From the NCBI RefSeq assembly GCF_021462225.1, contig NC_061811.1, positions 23,090,663 through 23,154,662 on the forward strand: a stretch of DNA of 64,000 nucleotides, given 5' to 3'. The notes beneath the pieces are model-generated. The model saw only the letters and a program-made list of their open reading frames with translations, did not search any database and was not told the DNA's origin. The translations under genes and the position numbers were made by a program. Shown piece after piece: positions 12,642 to 22,941 of the stretch. Position 1 is the stretch's first letter. Each line of letters starts with the position of its first letter. Source of the DNA: Girardinichthys multiradiatus. Taxonomy: Eukaryota > Chordata > Actinopteri > Cyprinodontiformes > Goodeidae.

Positions 12642-14120
12642 TATATAGAAATCACCAATGATTTAAATCCCCACTAATGCATTGCAATCAAATTATTCAC
12701 TTCCTTCGTGTTTTTTTCTTATCCTCATATGGATGTGTTTCATCTTCTCTCAGGGGCCCACAGCACCCCTGCGTACCTGCACTCTAGAAACCCCCTGGCA
12801 AATGAGTACCGTGTCTCTATTTTCCCAACCGTGCATTTTGTACATTTAACCATGTCACTTTGAGCTGGGCAGATTATAGTCGTTTAAGTTCATTGGAGAA
12901 GGTAAGGGCAGGTATCAGGGCTTCATGGGGGATCAGGAGCCCAAATTGGTTCCAGCTCTCCCTTCCTTCTAATGACCAGTACTTTAGCCATATTGATGGT
13001 GCCGTGGGCCTGTATGTTAAAGGAGGGACGGGAAGCTTTTTTCCCCTCTCTTCCCTGCATGTTTTTTTGAACCAGCATGCTGGACAGACCCAATGTGATC
13101 TGAAACTGTTGTTTAATGTCAAACACATGGTGTTACCTGTAGTGCTACTGCCAAGTTCTTTAGGTTTTTGAAAGCGTGTGAGAGAAAAACGGAATGGGAA
13201 AGGGGTCAAAATTACAGGGAAAGGTTGAGAGCTGGCTTGGCTATTGTGGCCATGCACCCTGCGCTTGACACACCCCAAGGCACCCTATTCGAAGTTAAAA
13301 AGGTTGCCCCTGGCTGGCACTCACCTCCAGATGACCTCTGGCTCCACGCTGGTAAAGTCACAGGAGCAAGGCCAGCCGGGAAGGCTTTGTGGAGCTGCAC
13401 TTATTTGCTGCTGTGGCGGTGATAAAACTTCAGACAGCCTAATTGATGGGCTCACTGACATAACAATACCTCGTGAAAGCACGAAGTGGCCCATGCCTGG
13501 TCCTCATTTCTAGACAGCTGGAAGGGGAGCAGAACCCCCTACAATGCTGCCAGAGAGGGGGTCCCAAGCAAGGGAAACTGCTGCGTGGGGGTAAAATGGT
13601 GGGATGCAATGAAAGGAACCATTTGAGCCCTGTATTTTGCTCACAAAGAAACTCTTGCATTGCAAAATGACATTTAGAGAAACCAGCATAGTAAATTCAG
13701 TATACTTACATGTATAAAATTGGTGTTTGCTTCATAGAGCTAACTAACAAAGAACAGGGAGAAAGGGATGTGCCCAAGCCTCTGTGCCCAAGCTGCACTT
13801 AATACTTGAGGAATGTCTCCCTTGTGCCCATAGCAACCAAACGTAATCAAAAGCTTTATTAAAAGAGCGGGGAATAGATCATATGGAACATTAAAAGTAT
13901 CCCTCACTGGGTTCCCAAGTCAGCACACAATTGCCCTTTTGTTTGTTTCTGTTTTGTTGTGTGCACCTCTCTCGAGGACTTTGTGGCTAATGTTGCCATT
14001 AAGTCATGCAAAACTGTTTGTCTTTGTGGAGGCCTGTGATGAATCTCCTTGAGTGTGAAAGAGGGGTTGATTTAACATTTATTTCTACTCTTTGTTTTTT
14101 TCTCTCTCTCTTTCTGCCAG

Positions 14121-14179
14121 GTTTATTAACGCCAGAAGAAGAATAGTACAACCCATGATTGACCAGTCAAATCGAGCAG
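14121..14179 (+). CDS. meis2: meis2 internal exon: homeodomain helix 3 end and basic tail
   Basis: The first base completes a Trp codon split with the preceding exon. The next 19 codons read FINARRRIVQPMIDQSNRA, the DNA-recognition helix of a MEIS-family TALE homeodomain (the WFINARRR motif) and the segment just after it. The exon is 59 bp, with acceptor ctgccag and donor gtaaaa. The last base G joins TG at the start of the 16301 exon to make Val. MEIS proteins bind TGACAG-type sites in the nucleus together with PBX and HOX proteins. The peptide alone does not separate MEIS1, 2 and 3; the next exon does. The upstream exons are outside the window or unseen. Confidence 0.96.
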
Positions 14180-16300
14180 GTAAAAAAAATTGAAATAGAA
14201 AGCAGAACGATCCAGCCAATCTGCACGAGAGTGTTCCTAACCCTTGTTTTTCCCTACAAGAACACATCCTTTTCAAGTCCTTCACTTGCAAAAACATCCC
14301 ACCTTGAGGCCAGATTTTCCAACATTGCACCTCTTCACCTATTAACTCTAAACAAAATCCTTCCTGGTTATTTCTCTTTCTCTTTTACCCCTTTTTTCAG
14401 TGTTATGCTCTAAAATGTTGCTAGCCATTTGCTGATCTACTCTAATTGGACATTTCCCAGTCTTAGTGGATAGAGGGCTCTATTAGCATTCTCTGTGAAT
14501 TACTAATTGGACACAAGAGGAGTGCAGGAGATGCTAGCACCAGTTTATGAGTTATCTCCTTTTTTAGTCTGTTTTGATTTGATTTAGGTTTGTTTTTTTT
14601 TTGCCTGAGGTTAAGTAGGTTTACATACTTTCACTTTCTGCACTAGATTTAAATTCCACTTCCTCTAAAATCTCCCTTCTGAATTATGATCTGAAGTAGG
14701 TATTCCACAGATCAAAAAAATCCTCTCAACCGTGAGAGTCAGATTTTAGTAGGAGGATAGAGAGTTTGATTTAAAATGTATACATTTATGTAACTTCTTT
14801 GACGATACATTATTACATTTCTTTGAATCTGTTTGTCATTAGCTCTATACAACGGAGGAAATTACAATATTTTGCATAACTGCTGTAAAGAGGAGATACT
14901 GAATATTAAATAAACCAATTCTCAAGCTTAACTGACTGAAATTGCCAGACAAGGGTGAAGTAACTTCTCTTAAAATATTGTTATTTAGGGTGGGGTCTGG
15001 TAAGAGAAACATGAGTTACAGTACGTTGCATAAGTATTCAAACGGCTTGAGCCTTGGCACATTTTGTCTCAACTGTAACTTATATAATTAATAGACCATC
15101 ACAAAGTGGATGTAATTTTGAAGTGGAAGGAAAGTTATTTATGATTTTCGGAATTTTACACAAAGAACTGAAAAGTGTGGTGTACATATGAATTTAGAAA
15201 CCACCTGCAGAATTCAGAAATCATTGGGTTATTTGCACATCAAGCAAAGTGGACGTAGCCTTATGCTGTGGTGATGCTTTTCTTCAGCAGGGCCACCGAA
15301 GCTGGTCAGAGCATAAACAAAAAACGAACAAGCAAAACAAACAGCTAGATCTACCATTGTTAAAACTGCCCAGTCAAAGGCTAAAACAAAAAAACAAAAA
15401 AGAAAACTGAAGATCACAGATGCTCTCCATCCAACCTGAGCTATTTTGCAAAGAACATTTAGTAAAAAAAAAAAAAAATCTGTCTGTAGATTGAGACACT
15501 CTTCAAAGGAGGTGGAGCTTTAATCGACACCAATGAAAAAAATGTCTTGAGGAGGGCGAGGATTTGAATACAAATGTGTGCTAGACTTTTCTGACTTGTA
15601 TTGATAAAACATTTTGAAAATAAACTATAATTTTCCTTCAACTGCATAACTGTGCTACTTTGTGTTGGTCTATCACCTAAAATTTCCAGTAAAACACATG
15701 GAGGTTTGATGCTTTAATGAGACAAAATAGGAAAACGTTGAAGGTGTCTGAATATTTTCGCAAGAGACTAATGAGATGCAGCAGTTTAGCAAAGCCAGTC
15801 ATTAGCAAAACCAGACACATCTGAGCTAACTTATTACTACTGAGGCTTGATCACTGTGGTACCACATAAATCATTCATATTAGGGGATAATTATGCATCT
15901 TATAAGTCAAACATGTTTCATGGAGTTGCATCTTTTGTTCTATAGAAAAGAAGCACATGCTATAAACGTGGTTTCTTTTCATCCTGTCAAACTGCATGTC
16001 CCCTTCTCTTGCTTTGATAACAATGTATCTTGTGTAAGCATGGTTTAGAATGACACCGGCAGCATGCACGCACAAGTGTGTGTGCGCTTGCATGCATAAG
16101 GATCCACTGTATGCGTGATTGCATGCCACGCGTCAGTCAATACGGTCCACAAACATGAGCACAATGTCTTACAGTATGTTTGGGCTGGAGCTGAGACAAT
16201 TGCTGATTGTCTGGTGTGTTCTCTTTTCTTCTCCCCCCCCCCACTCCCTTTTTCATGTCCACGTTTTGACTACAATCAGGTTTTCTTCTTGATCCTTCAG
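14180..16300 (+). other. meis2 intron
   Basis: Intron between the helix-3 exon and the next coding exon, with donor gtaaaa at 14180 and acceptor ccttcag ending at 16300. It contains a decayed Tc1-like copy at 15019-15768. The parts 14180-15018 and 15769-16300 contain no gene I can see. A short C run lies near 16234. Confidence 0.9.
15019..15768 (+). mobile_element. Tc1-like element, dominant family, decayed, within a meis2 intron
   Basis: It begins CAGTACGTTGCATAAGTATT after TA and ends AATATTTTCGCAAGAGAC before TA. Recognisable inner pieces are ATGCTTTTCTTCAGCAGGGC and TTTGTGTTGGTCTATCACCT. Internally deleted and full of stops. Confidence 0.8.
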
Positions 16301-16390
16301 TGAGCCAAGGAGCAGCATACAGTCCAGAGGGCCAGCCAATGGGCAGCTTCGTACTGGATGGTCAGCAACACATGGGGATCCGACCAGCTG
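16301..16390 (+). CDS. meis2: meis2 internal exon: start of the C-terminal region
   Basis: This 90 bp exon completes Val and then reads SQGAAY, then [19 protein letters not shown], then IRPA, plus one base of a Gly codon. From memory of the family, [16 protein letters not shown] with IRPAG is MEIS2-like, whereas MEIS1 has an NPDGQPMGGFVMDGQQ-type sequence, so the gene is called meis2. The region lies C-terminal to the homeodomain and contributes to transcriptional activation in this family. The donor is gtaaatg at 16391. Both downstream exons (17424 and 22646) begin in the phase this exon requires, which supports alternative splicing. Confidence 0.96.
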
Positions 16391-17423
16391 GTAAATGCAT
16401 CGTTATTTTTCTTATCTCTCTTTCCAAAACCCTTGCTTTACCATTTATTAGTTGCGATGAACTGCGTTGCACTGAGATCTAATCGACTCATTTTAGGACA
16501 GATCCACAAAACTAACCACATAAACCACAATGACACAGTGCATTATCCTTACAAGTCCACTCACTATTTGCCAGCATAAGGAAAAATCCTCTGATGTAAC
16601 CATAACTAAATCTAAGATACAATGCAACAGTGCCTTAAAAAAGTATCATCATCAAAAAGATACATGTTTTCCACATTGTTACATTGAAACTATAACATTT
16701 TATGTACTTCATTCAGGTTTTATTGTTATTAGCACATTTTATGTAGACGGAATGTGATACATGGTTTTTGAATTTTTATTTTACAAATATAATGTGAAAT
16801 GTGTGCAATGTTTTTGTAGTCGCCCCCTTTACTCTGATACCATTAAATAAAAACCATTGTCACCTAGGCCTTCAGAAGTCACCTAATTTGTAAATAGAAC
16901 ACTGTACATCCCCATTAACACACTAACACTAGTGAAACACGGTGGTGGCAGCATCATGCTGTGGTAATGAACAAGCTGCACGATGAAGACCAAGGAACAC
17001 ACTGGGCAGACCAGGGATAGAGTTGTGAAGAGGTTTAAAGCAGAATTTAAAGCAGGAGAAATTAAAAGCTTTTAGAGACATTCACCAAAAGACTTGTAGT
17101 TTTAACTGCAATGAAGACACCTTAATACAAATGTACAATGCACATTTCAGATAATTATTTGTAAAGAAAATGTGAAAACCATGTAACCTTTTCCATTTAG
17201 TTCCCTAAAAAGTGCATTCAAGTTTGTAGTAGTAATGTGAAAAAATCTGGAAATAATACTTTTACAAGGCACTGTAACCACTCTTGCACTCTCCTTCCTC
17301 TGCTTCATCATTTCCATCTTAAGCTAATCAACTTCATCCTCTCTACCAATGGGTCTTCTTCAATCTTTCTGTGATTCAAACTCCTGCTGATTCTTTTTTC
17401 TGGCATTTATCCCTTCTCTCTAG
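16391..17423 (+). other. meis2 short intron, mostly transposon
   Basis: This 1,033 bp intron precedes the cassette exon. A decayed Tc1-like element at 16628-17274 fills nearly two thirds of it. The acceptor tract (cccttctctctag) ending at 17423 lies 149 bp beyond the element end. No other gene is visible. Confidence 0.9.
16628..17274 (+). mobile_element. Tc1-like element, dominant family, within the meis2 pre-cassette intron
   Basis: Ends CAGTGCCTTAAAAAAGTATC and AATACTTTTACAAGGCACTG; TA follows on the right. Inside are AAACACGGTGGTGGCAGCAT and, out of the family order, a later GATGAAGACCAAGGAACACA, so the copy is rearranged as well as deleted. No coding capacity. Confidence 0.85.
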
Positions 17424-17515
17424 GGCCTATGAGTGGAATGGGGATGAATATGGGCATGGATGGGCAATGGCACTACATGTAACCTCCATCTTGTAACGCA
17501 AAGAAAAAGGGGGAA
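17424..17515 (+). CDS. meis2: meis2 cassette exon encoding the short C-terminus (stop at 17480-17482)
   Basis: With the split Gly codon from the previous exon, this reads [19 protein letters not shown] and then TAA at 17480-17482, the known short C-terminus of MEIS1/MEIS2 isoforms. The exon appears to continue as untranslated sequence to a strong donor (gtaagt at 17516-17521), giving a 92 bp cassette. Including it ends the protein here; skipping it joins 16390 to 22646 and gives the long C-terminus. The stop is only 33 nt before the exon junction, inside the roughly 50-55 nt limit, so the inclusion mRNA should escape nonsense-mediated decay. The donor position is inferred from sequence. Confidence 0.92.
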
Positions 17516-18423
17516 GTAAGTACTAGGATTTATTTGTAACATGTTTTACTGTTGTGTCCAGGGGATAAATCAGGGTCAGGGTTTCCTCCTAGAATTTCTT
17601 TTTAGATGACCAGCACGGTGTCTTTTTACAGCAAGTTTACATCCCCAGCAACAGTTCTTGGCTTAATGTTTTAGCAACATGCTTTAAGTGTCAAAGTGGG
17701 AGGGCCGAGGATAAATTGGCAACTTGTGAAATAAGTGGGAGCTATCCTGGAATGGTGAGGACCCCGACTTGTAGACGCCAGACAACAGGGGACAACAGGA
17801 AAAAGAAAGGGGGAAGAAACAACCTGGAATGGCACGCACAAATTTATTTATCACAACAGCGCCATCGCTCTCCCCATCCCGGACAGCCGATGCAAATGTT
17901 GGACATTTAGGGAAAAAATAACATCTCCTGGGGAAGGGGCTGACGGGGGGAAATTAAGCAGGCTCCAGTGAAGCGATAAAGAAAGAGAAGTGAAACTGTC
18001 CTCCGAGTGACATAAATCTGTCTGGGGAAGGATTGATGTCCAAATTATCTTATATGCAAAGACGGGAACACCGCAGTACATTACGGTCCCTGAGCTAGAT
18101 ATACGGGCTGTGGGTGACATGGTCGATCCTTCAATGGGGATTTGTTTTGAGATGCGTATTTGTAGGAACGAGCATCTGAGGGGGGGTGATGTGCGTTTAT
18201 TATTTTTTACTGGAGGGAGACAATTTTATCGCGGGGGGTGGTGGGGTGTAGGGGCCAGCGGTGACAAGCCTGACCTGGGACTCAAAGACAAGAAACGCTG
18301 AGATAAATTTATAGGGTTATGGACACAAACATCTATTTGGTACCCAAAAGGAGGGTGATCTCTTTCACACATATAGATACAGACTGGTGACTGTGACTGG
18401 CTGCACACCCCCCAGCACAGCTA

Positions 18424-19825
18424 CAGTTGGGAAAATACTTGAACACGCCAACGTTTTTCTCAGTAAATGTTTTTCTAGTAGTTCTATAGAGATTGAATTC
18501 AAACCAGATGTCAGTTACAACCCAATTAATCCACACATACAAGGAAATCAAAATAAATCAGCTTATAAATGATGTGTTATAAACTGGAATGGCACAAGGA
18601 AAAAGTATAGAACATGCTTACTGACATTTATTAAATATGTAGTAGAAAAGCTTTTTTTGGTCATGACAAATTTAAGACATCTTCTGTATGTAGAAACTAG
18701 TTGCATGCATTACTCAGGTGTGAGTAATGCATGCAAGGTTAAGGGGTCCTCTTCTCTGCACTTTGATCCTACAGTTCTTTCAACAAGATTCAAGTCGGGT
18801 GAACTAATGGGCCATTCTAGCAGCTTTATTTTATTTCTCTAAAACCAATTGAGTTTTCTATGGCTGCATGTTTGGGATCATAGTCTTACTGGAAAATCCA
18901 CCAACATTTCATCTTCAGATTCCTATCAAGGATGTCCGGGTAACATTTCTCTAGTCATCCTTGCTTAAGTTATATGAAACCCACGAGGACCAAATGCTGA
19001 AACACAGTCCCACATCATATTTGTGGGTGGCTCTCTATACGTGAGCCGCAGACTCTACTGCTGCGCCAGCGCCGCTACCTAAATTGTTCAATTTTGACTT
19101 AATCTGACCAGACTGTATTCTCCCAGTATTTTAGTGGCTAGTCCAAATGTTCTGCAAAAAACTTATTGTGAGCTTAAAACATCCTTTTTTTCATCAGCGG
19201 AAGCATGTATAGAGGCCATGGTGGTTGAGTGCCTTTCCTTGGAAAAATGGTACTTACTAATTCTTTGAAGGGTCTTTGGCTCTTGGACACCTCTTCTGAT
19301 TAAGCTTTCGACTCCTCTGTTGGAAATCTTGTGAAGAGCACCTGGTCGTGGCTGGTTTATGGTGAAATATTTGTTCTTCTTCCGGATTCTGGCTCCAATG
19401 ATGCTCATTTTCAGAATTTTATAAAGATGTCTATAACACATGCTCTAAGTGTGTTTTGCAACAATAATATTGGGATGGTCTTTATAGTGCTCTTTCCTAT
19501 TATCTATTAGGACATGCTTCTTGTGTAATACCTTAATAATAATAAACCTTTTTAGGTCATGAAGTAGGACTAAATAATCTGATAATAACTGGCACTGATA
19601 GGGAGCAGGATTTCTTTCTAAATACTCACAGAATTTAGCTAAAATCTTAGCATTCTTAAAATATTAGCAGCTTTTTTCTTCATGTGTCCAAATCTTATTC
19701 CCTGTCATTCAGTTTTAACACACATAACTTTATTTATGCATCTATTTTATTATATTGTCTGTGGGGATAACTTGTGTTTTTGCCTCCCCATTAGAAATAT
19801 ATTTCCTGTGAAAAATTGTGTGCTG
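18424..19825 (-). mobile_element. Second Tc1-like family, near full length, decayed
   Basis: The left end reads GGGAAAATACTTGAACACGC and the right end has a corresponding inverted, decayed terminal repeat (TTAGAAATATATTTCCTGTG near 19790-19810). The terminal repeats are long, about 200 bp. The transposase is on the minus strand; 19163-19441 translates to its N-terminal DNA-binding part (QPRPGALHKISNRGVESLIR). Stops and deletions make it inactive. A perfect hairpin sits inside at 18701-18736. Confidence 0.8.
18701..18736. repeat. Perfect 16 bp inverted repeat, 4-base loop, inside a Tc1-like relic
   Basis: The arms TTGCATGCATTACTCA and TGAGTAATGCATGCAA are separated by GGTG. In the family sequence as I remember it only the left arm belongs to the element, so the right arm looks like a later inverted copy replacing element sequence. 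Confidence 0.9.
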
Positions 19826-21402
19826 CTATGTTTAATACTTATTTCCTCTGCCTTAAATGCCATACTGCTGCAGTGCTGGCATTTGAAAAATCAAGACATA
19901 TCACATCCGAAAGGAAGCACAGCAGAGGAGATTTTATTTAACACCCAAACTCCCTTGCTCAATGGGGCACAATATAATAACACTTACCTTGATTAAAAGA
20001 ATCCTTTATATGTAAATGGCGACTGGATTTTCAAAGGGGTCACAGCGGCAATTCTTCCGACAGAGATCATTTCACCCCTCCGGTGCTTGCTTCCTTTCTG
20101 TCTTCAGAACGTTCGGTCTCATCCCCTCCTGTCTCTGCTAATGGCGCCTGGAAAAAAAGGGGATATCAGGAAGCAATGTTCCCTAAAACAGCCACGCAGA
20201 GACAACATTTGCTCAGGTTGGCTAATTCTTAATATAGGTCTATATAATTTTGAGACGATTTAATTATGTAACATATTTTATGCTTCATGACCAATTACAT
20301 TAATAGCTTAATACAGAGGAATATTACCCTCTCTTGATTTGATTACACAGGCACACAATATGGTATATTTGGTACTTAATTATTGCCAGCCATTGAGCAG
20401 GACTACTGTGCCATAGCAGAAATGCAAAGCCTATTCATGAGGCAGGCATGCAGAGATGGCAGGACAGGGGCCCAGTCTGCTCCCCAGTTATCTATGTCTT
20501 CAGATGGTTTTACCACTCTTGTTAATAAAGGGGGGAGAGGAGGGGGCTCTCAGATCTACTTAATGGAATGACAGCAGCTTACAAGAGGAGAGATTACCAG
20601 TTTACAGTGTCAAAAACATCTGCTGGACCTTTTAACAGGAGCTGCTGTGGGCTATATGAAGACGATGGGCAGCCATCAAGCCCTAACACCCTGAATATTT
20701 TATTTATGTTACTACCCAAGTAGTAAGTTTAAAACAGTGGCATTTCTAATGAACTGAAACAGAAAATGGCACGGGTTTCAACCATTGAGACCAGTTATCG
20801 ATTTGGGGCTACTCCTCTTTCGCCTCCCACCGGGGCCTTCCAATGTAATTTCTTAATTGTAGTGTACTAAGGTGGAGGAATGCAGAAAGAGAGCATGCCC
20901 AGTGACCTCGCAGTGACCTCTCCCCTCCTATTACAGCTTCATTCCCCCTGGGGTTCACATTACAAAGCAGGGTCAGCCCAGACCCAATCCCACCCCAAGG
21001 CCCCCTGGATTCAACAGAGACCTCCTACTTGCCTGCCTTTCCGCAATGTTCAGGTCCTCTGGACCTGCCATGTTCTCATGCTCCAGTCTCAGGCTCCAGC
21101 AGTAACACCCCCGAGCCCCCACCCCCTTCCTTTTTTCCTTCTGATTACAACAACCAGTCATATGAAAGCCAAACAGTGGCACTGCTGAGCCAGCTCTGTG
21201 TCCCGGGTGCTGTCACAGTCAGAGATGCCAGCATGCTGAGGTCTCCACACATATGAAGTGGAGTCCAGCTTAAGGGACATCACCATGTCCCACCTCCTTT
21301 TCCTTTTTATTCTCTGCCTACTTCCTCTCATCTTTGTCACTTTGTCTTACTGCTGTTTCCTGACCTTGTTGTTCTTTCAAACCCACAATCCACACATCTA
21401 TA

Positions 21403-22105
21403 GTCCATTGTAAAAGTATTCATACCCCTTAAACTTTTTGTCACCTTTTCATATTACACCAACCAAACTTTTATTTGTTCTATCAGGCTTATGGAAAATA
21501 AGCAAACATAAAGTAGTGCACAGCTGTGAGGTGGAAGGAAAGGGTTTTCAATTTGTTTTACAAATAAAAGGGGATGAAAATGAAAAGAAAGAAAATTGGT
21601 GTATACATTTGTATTCAACCTGTGGACTGTCATACTCTTAAATAAAATCTGTGTTTAATATAATCTCAGAATAAATGCAGCTTTTCTGTGAAGAGCACAG
21701 AGGTTTTGCATAATTTAAAATTACAAAGACATGGCATTCTACATAAGGCCTAGGGTCACTCTGGAGAAGCTGCAGAGATCCGAGGCTCAGGTGAAGAAGC
21801 CTGTTAACATGGTAACTATTACTCATCCACTGCACAAAACCTTCCTTTATGGAAGAGTGGCAGTAAGAAAGCTGCTGTTGAAAGAACACCAAAGACTCAA
21901 GCCTTTTACAGCCTCTAACAGGTTTTCTGACTCTGACCAGCCTCCCCACAGCATATTGTTACCACCATCATGTTACATGGTGGAAATGGCTTTAAGGGTA
22001 TCAGTTTCCTTCTACTTCACATATGCGGGCTTCTTGGCATTGATCTCACACAAACAATCAGAATAAAACATTAATTTAGAAAACGTTCAAGGGGTACGGA
22101 CACTG
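21403..22105 (+). mobile_element. Tc1-like element, dominant family, decayed, in the last meis2 intron
   Basis: It starts near TCCATTGTAAAAGTATTCAT and ends GGGGTACGGACACTG before TA. Translation at about 21731-21900 shows remnants of the transposase DNA-binding region (PRVTLEKLQRSEAQVKK, YGRVAVRKLLLKE). The catalytic half is mostly deleted. Confidence 0.8.
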
Positions 22106-22645
22106 TAGCTGTAAGCCTAAAATTCTCTGTTTCAGCAGACAAAATAAGGCTGATACAACTTTCTAAGTCCTAAATTATTTAACATCTTCTTTAAGGGATT
22201 TTAAAGTGAATATGTACTTGCAGAGAGGCGTCCCCTGGGAAAAATGTCACTAAATTCAGTGTGGGAATTGACTGTTCCACTAGTAAAAGTATTAGCACTT
22301 CTCCACATCAATACCCCTGCTGGGTTTTCCTCACATCCTCCAGGACTGCCACTGTCTGTGGATGACTGAGGATCGTTTTCCAACCTGAGACCAGACCACA
22401 GCGCTATTGGGCATTGTAAACCACTCACCAAGGCCTAAAATAGCCCAGCGCAATAATGTCTCTCTTTACATGCAGAGGCTAAAAGCTCTGTAGTCACACA
22501 CGCAATGTCATAAAGTCTGCTAAGCTCACTGCTGGCGAAGTTGAGGTTAAATTGAATTAAGGTCTGTTAATGGAGAGGGAGCGTGTCATAGCTGCAGTTT
22601 TATTGACTCCATGAATACATTTCTCTCCCTCTGTGTTTCTCTCAG

Positions 22646-22875
22646 GTCTGCCAGTCATGCCAGGGGAGTATGTACCTCAGAGCAGTCCTATGGGCATGAG
22701 CATGGGCCCACCCATCTACTCCAACCCTCATCAGATGCCTTCTCATCCCTCGCAGCTCAGACACGGACCACCACCTCATCATGCATACCTTCCCGACCAT
22801 CCCCACACTCCCCACACCATGCTGATGCACGGAGGACCCTCGTTGCACCCAGGAATGACCATGTCTGCACAGTAA
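22646..22875 (+). CDS. meis2: meis2 last exon, long C-terminus
   Basis: The exon joins the split Gly codon from 16390 and reads LPVMPGEYVPQ, PMGMSMGPP, PSQLRHGPPP, LMHGGPS and HPGMTMSAQ, ending at TAA (22873-22875). It is rich in Pro, His and Met, as expected for the MEIS2 long C-terminal activation region, and I judge it roughly 60 percent similar to the mammalian exon from memory. The acceptor tctctcag is preceded by a pyrimidine tract. Unusually, the mammalian protein as I recall it continues 22 residues past SAQ, and here the TAA occupies the first of those positions while the frame beyond is still recognisable (see 22873-22941). The antisense open frame over this exon is a shadow. Confidence 0.95.
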
Positions 22876-22941
22876 CCCCCTTTGCTCACTCACATTGTCC
22901 CCAGTACTGGAGGACATGGCCTGGACATCCACGCCCAATAG
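22873..22941 (+). other. meis2: In-frame extension after the meis2 stop codon (tail relic or readthrough region)
   Basis: Starting with the TAA and staying in frame, 21 sense codons follow before TAG at 22939-22941. They begin Pro-Pro-Leu-Leu and end GGHGLDIHAQ. The mammalian MEIS2 tail I recall has 22 residues after SAQ, starting Ser-Pro and ending GGQVMDIHAQ. Length, position and the DIHAQ end therefore agree exactly, with the TAA standing where Ser would be; about 10 of 21 residues match. A 33 bp mini-intron (GT at 22872 to AG at 22904) could formally remove the stop but is too short for a vertebrate intron. Confidence 0.8.

Larger units (their letters stand above)
1..14120 (+). other. meis2 intron (partial), upstream of the homeodomain helix-3 exon
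   Basis: No exon of meis2 or any other gene could be recognised here. I looked for the preceding homeodomain exon, which should end in a split Trp codon after Gln-Val-Asn-Asn, and did not see it. The segment ends in a good acceptor: a TC-rich tract and CAG at 14118-14120. It contains dispersed repeats (listed separately) and otherwise AT-rich unique sequence. Stretches 1-769, 1121-2625, 3776-7559, 8803-11657 and 12642-14120 hold no gene I can support; open frames in them are short and unlike known proteins. That this is intron is inferred from the exon phase at 14121. Confidence 0.7.
17516..22645 (+). other. meis2 last intron
   Basis: About 5.1 kb from donor gtaagt at 17516 to acceptor tctctcag at 22645. 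It holds a decayed Tc1-like element with long terminal repeats (18424-19825) and a second-family copy (21403-22105). The intervals 17516-18423, 19826-21402 and 22106-22645 have no gene that I can support. The last 200 bp before the acceptor and the block at about 17840-18110 are repeat-free and could be conserved non-coding sequence, but I cannot test that. Confidence 0.85.

Noticed and set aside
22872..22904. 33 bp GT-AG mini-intron that would remove the meis2 TAA
   Set aside because: Far below the minimum size of vertebrate introns. Its length is a multiple of three only because it lies within the codon-aligned tail.
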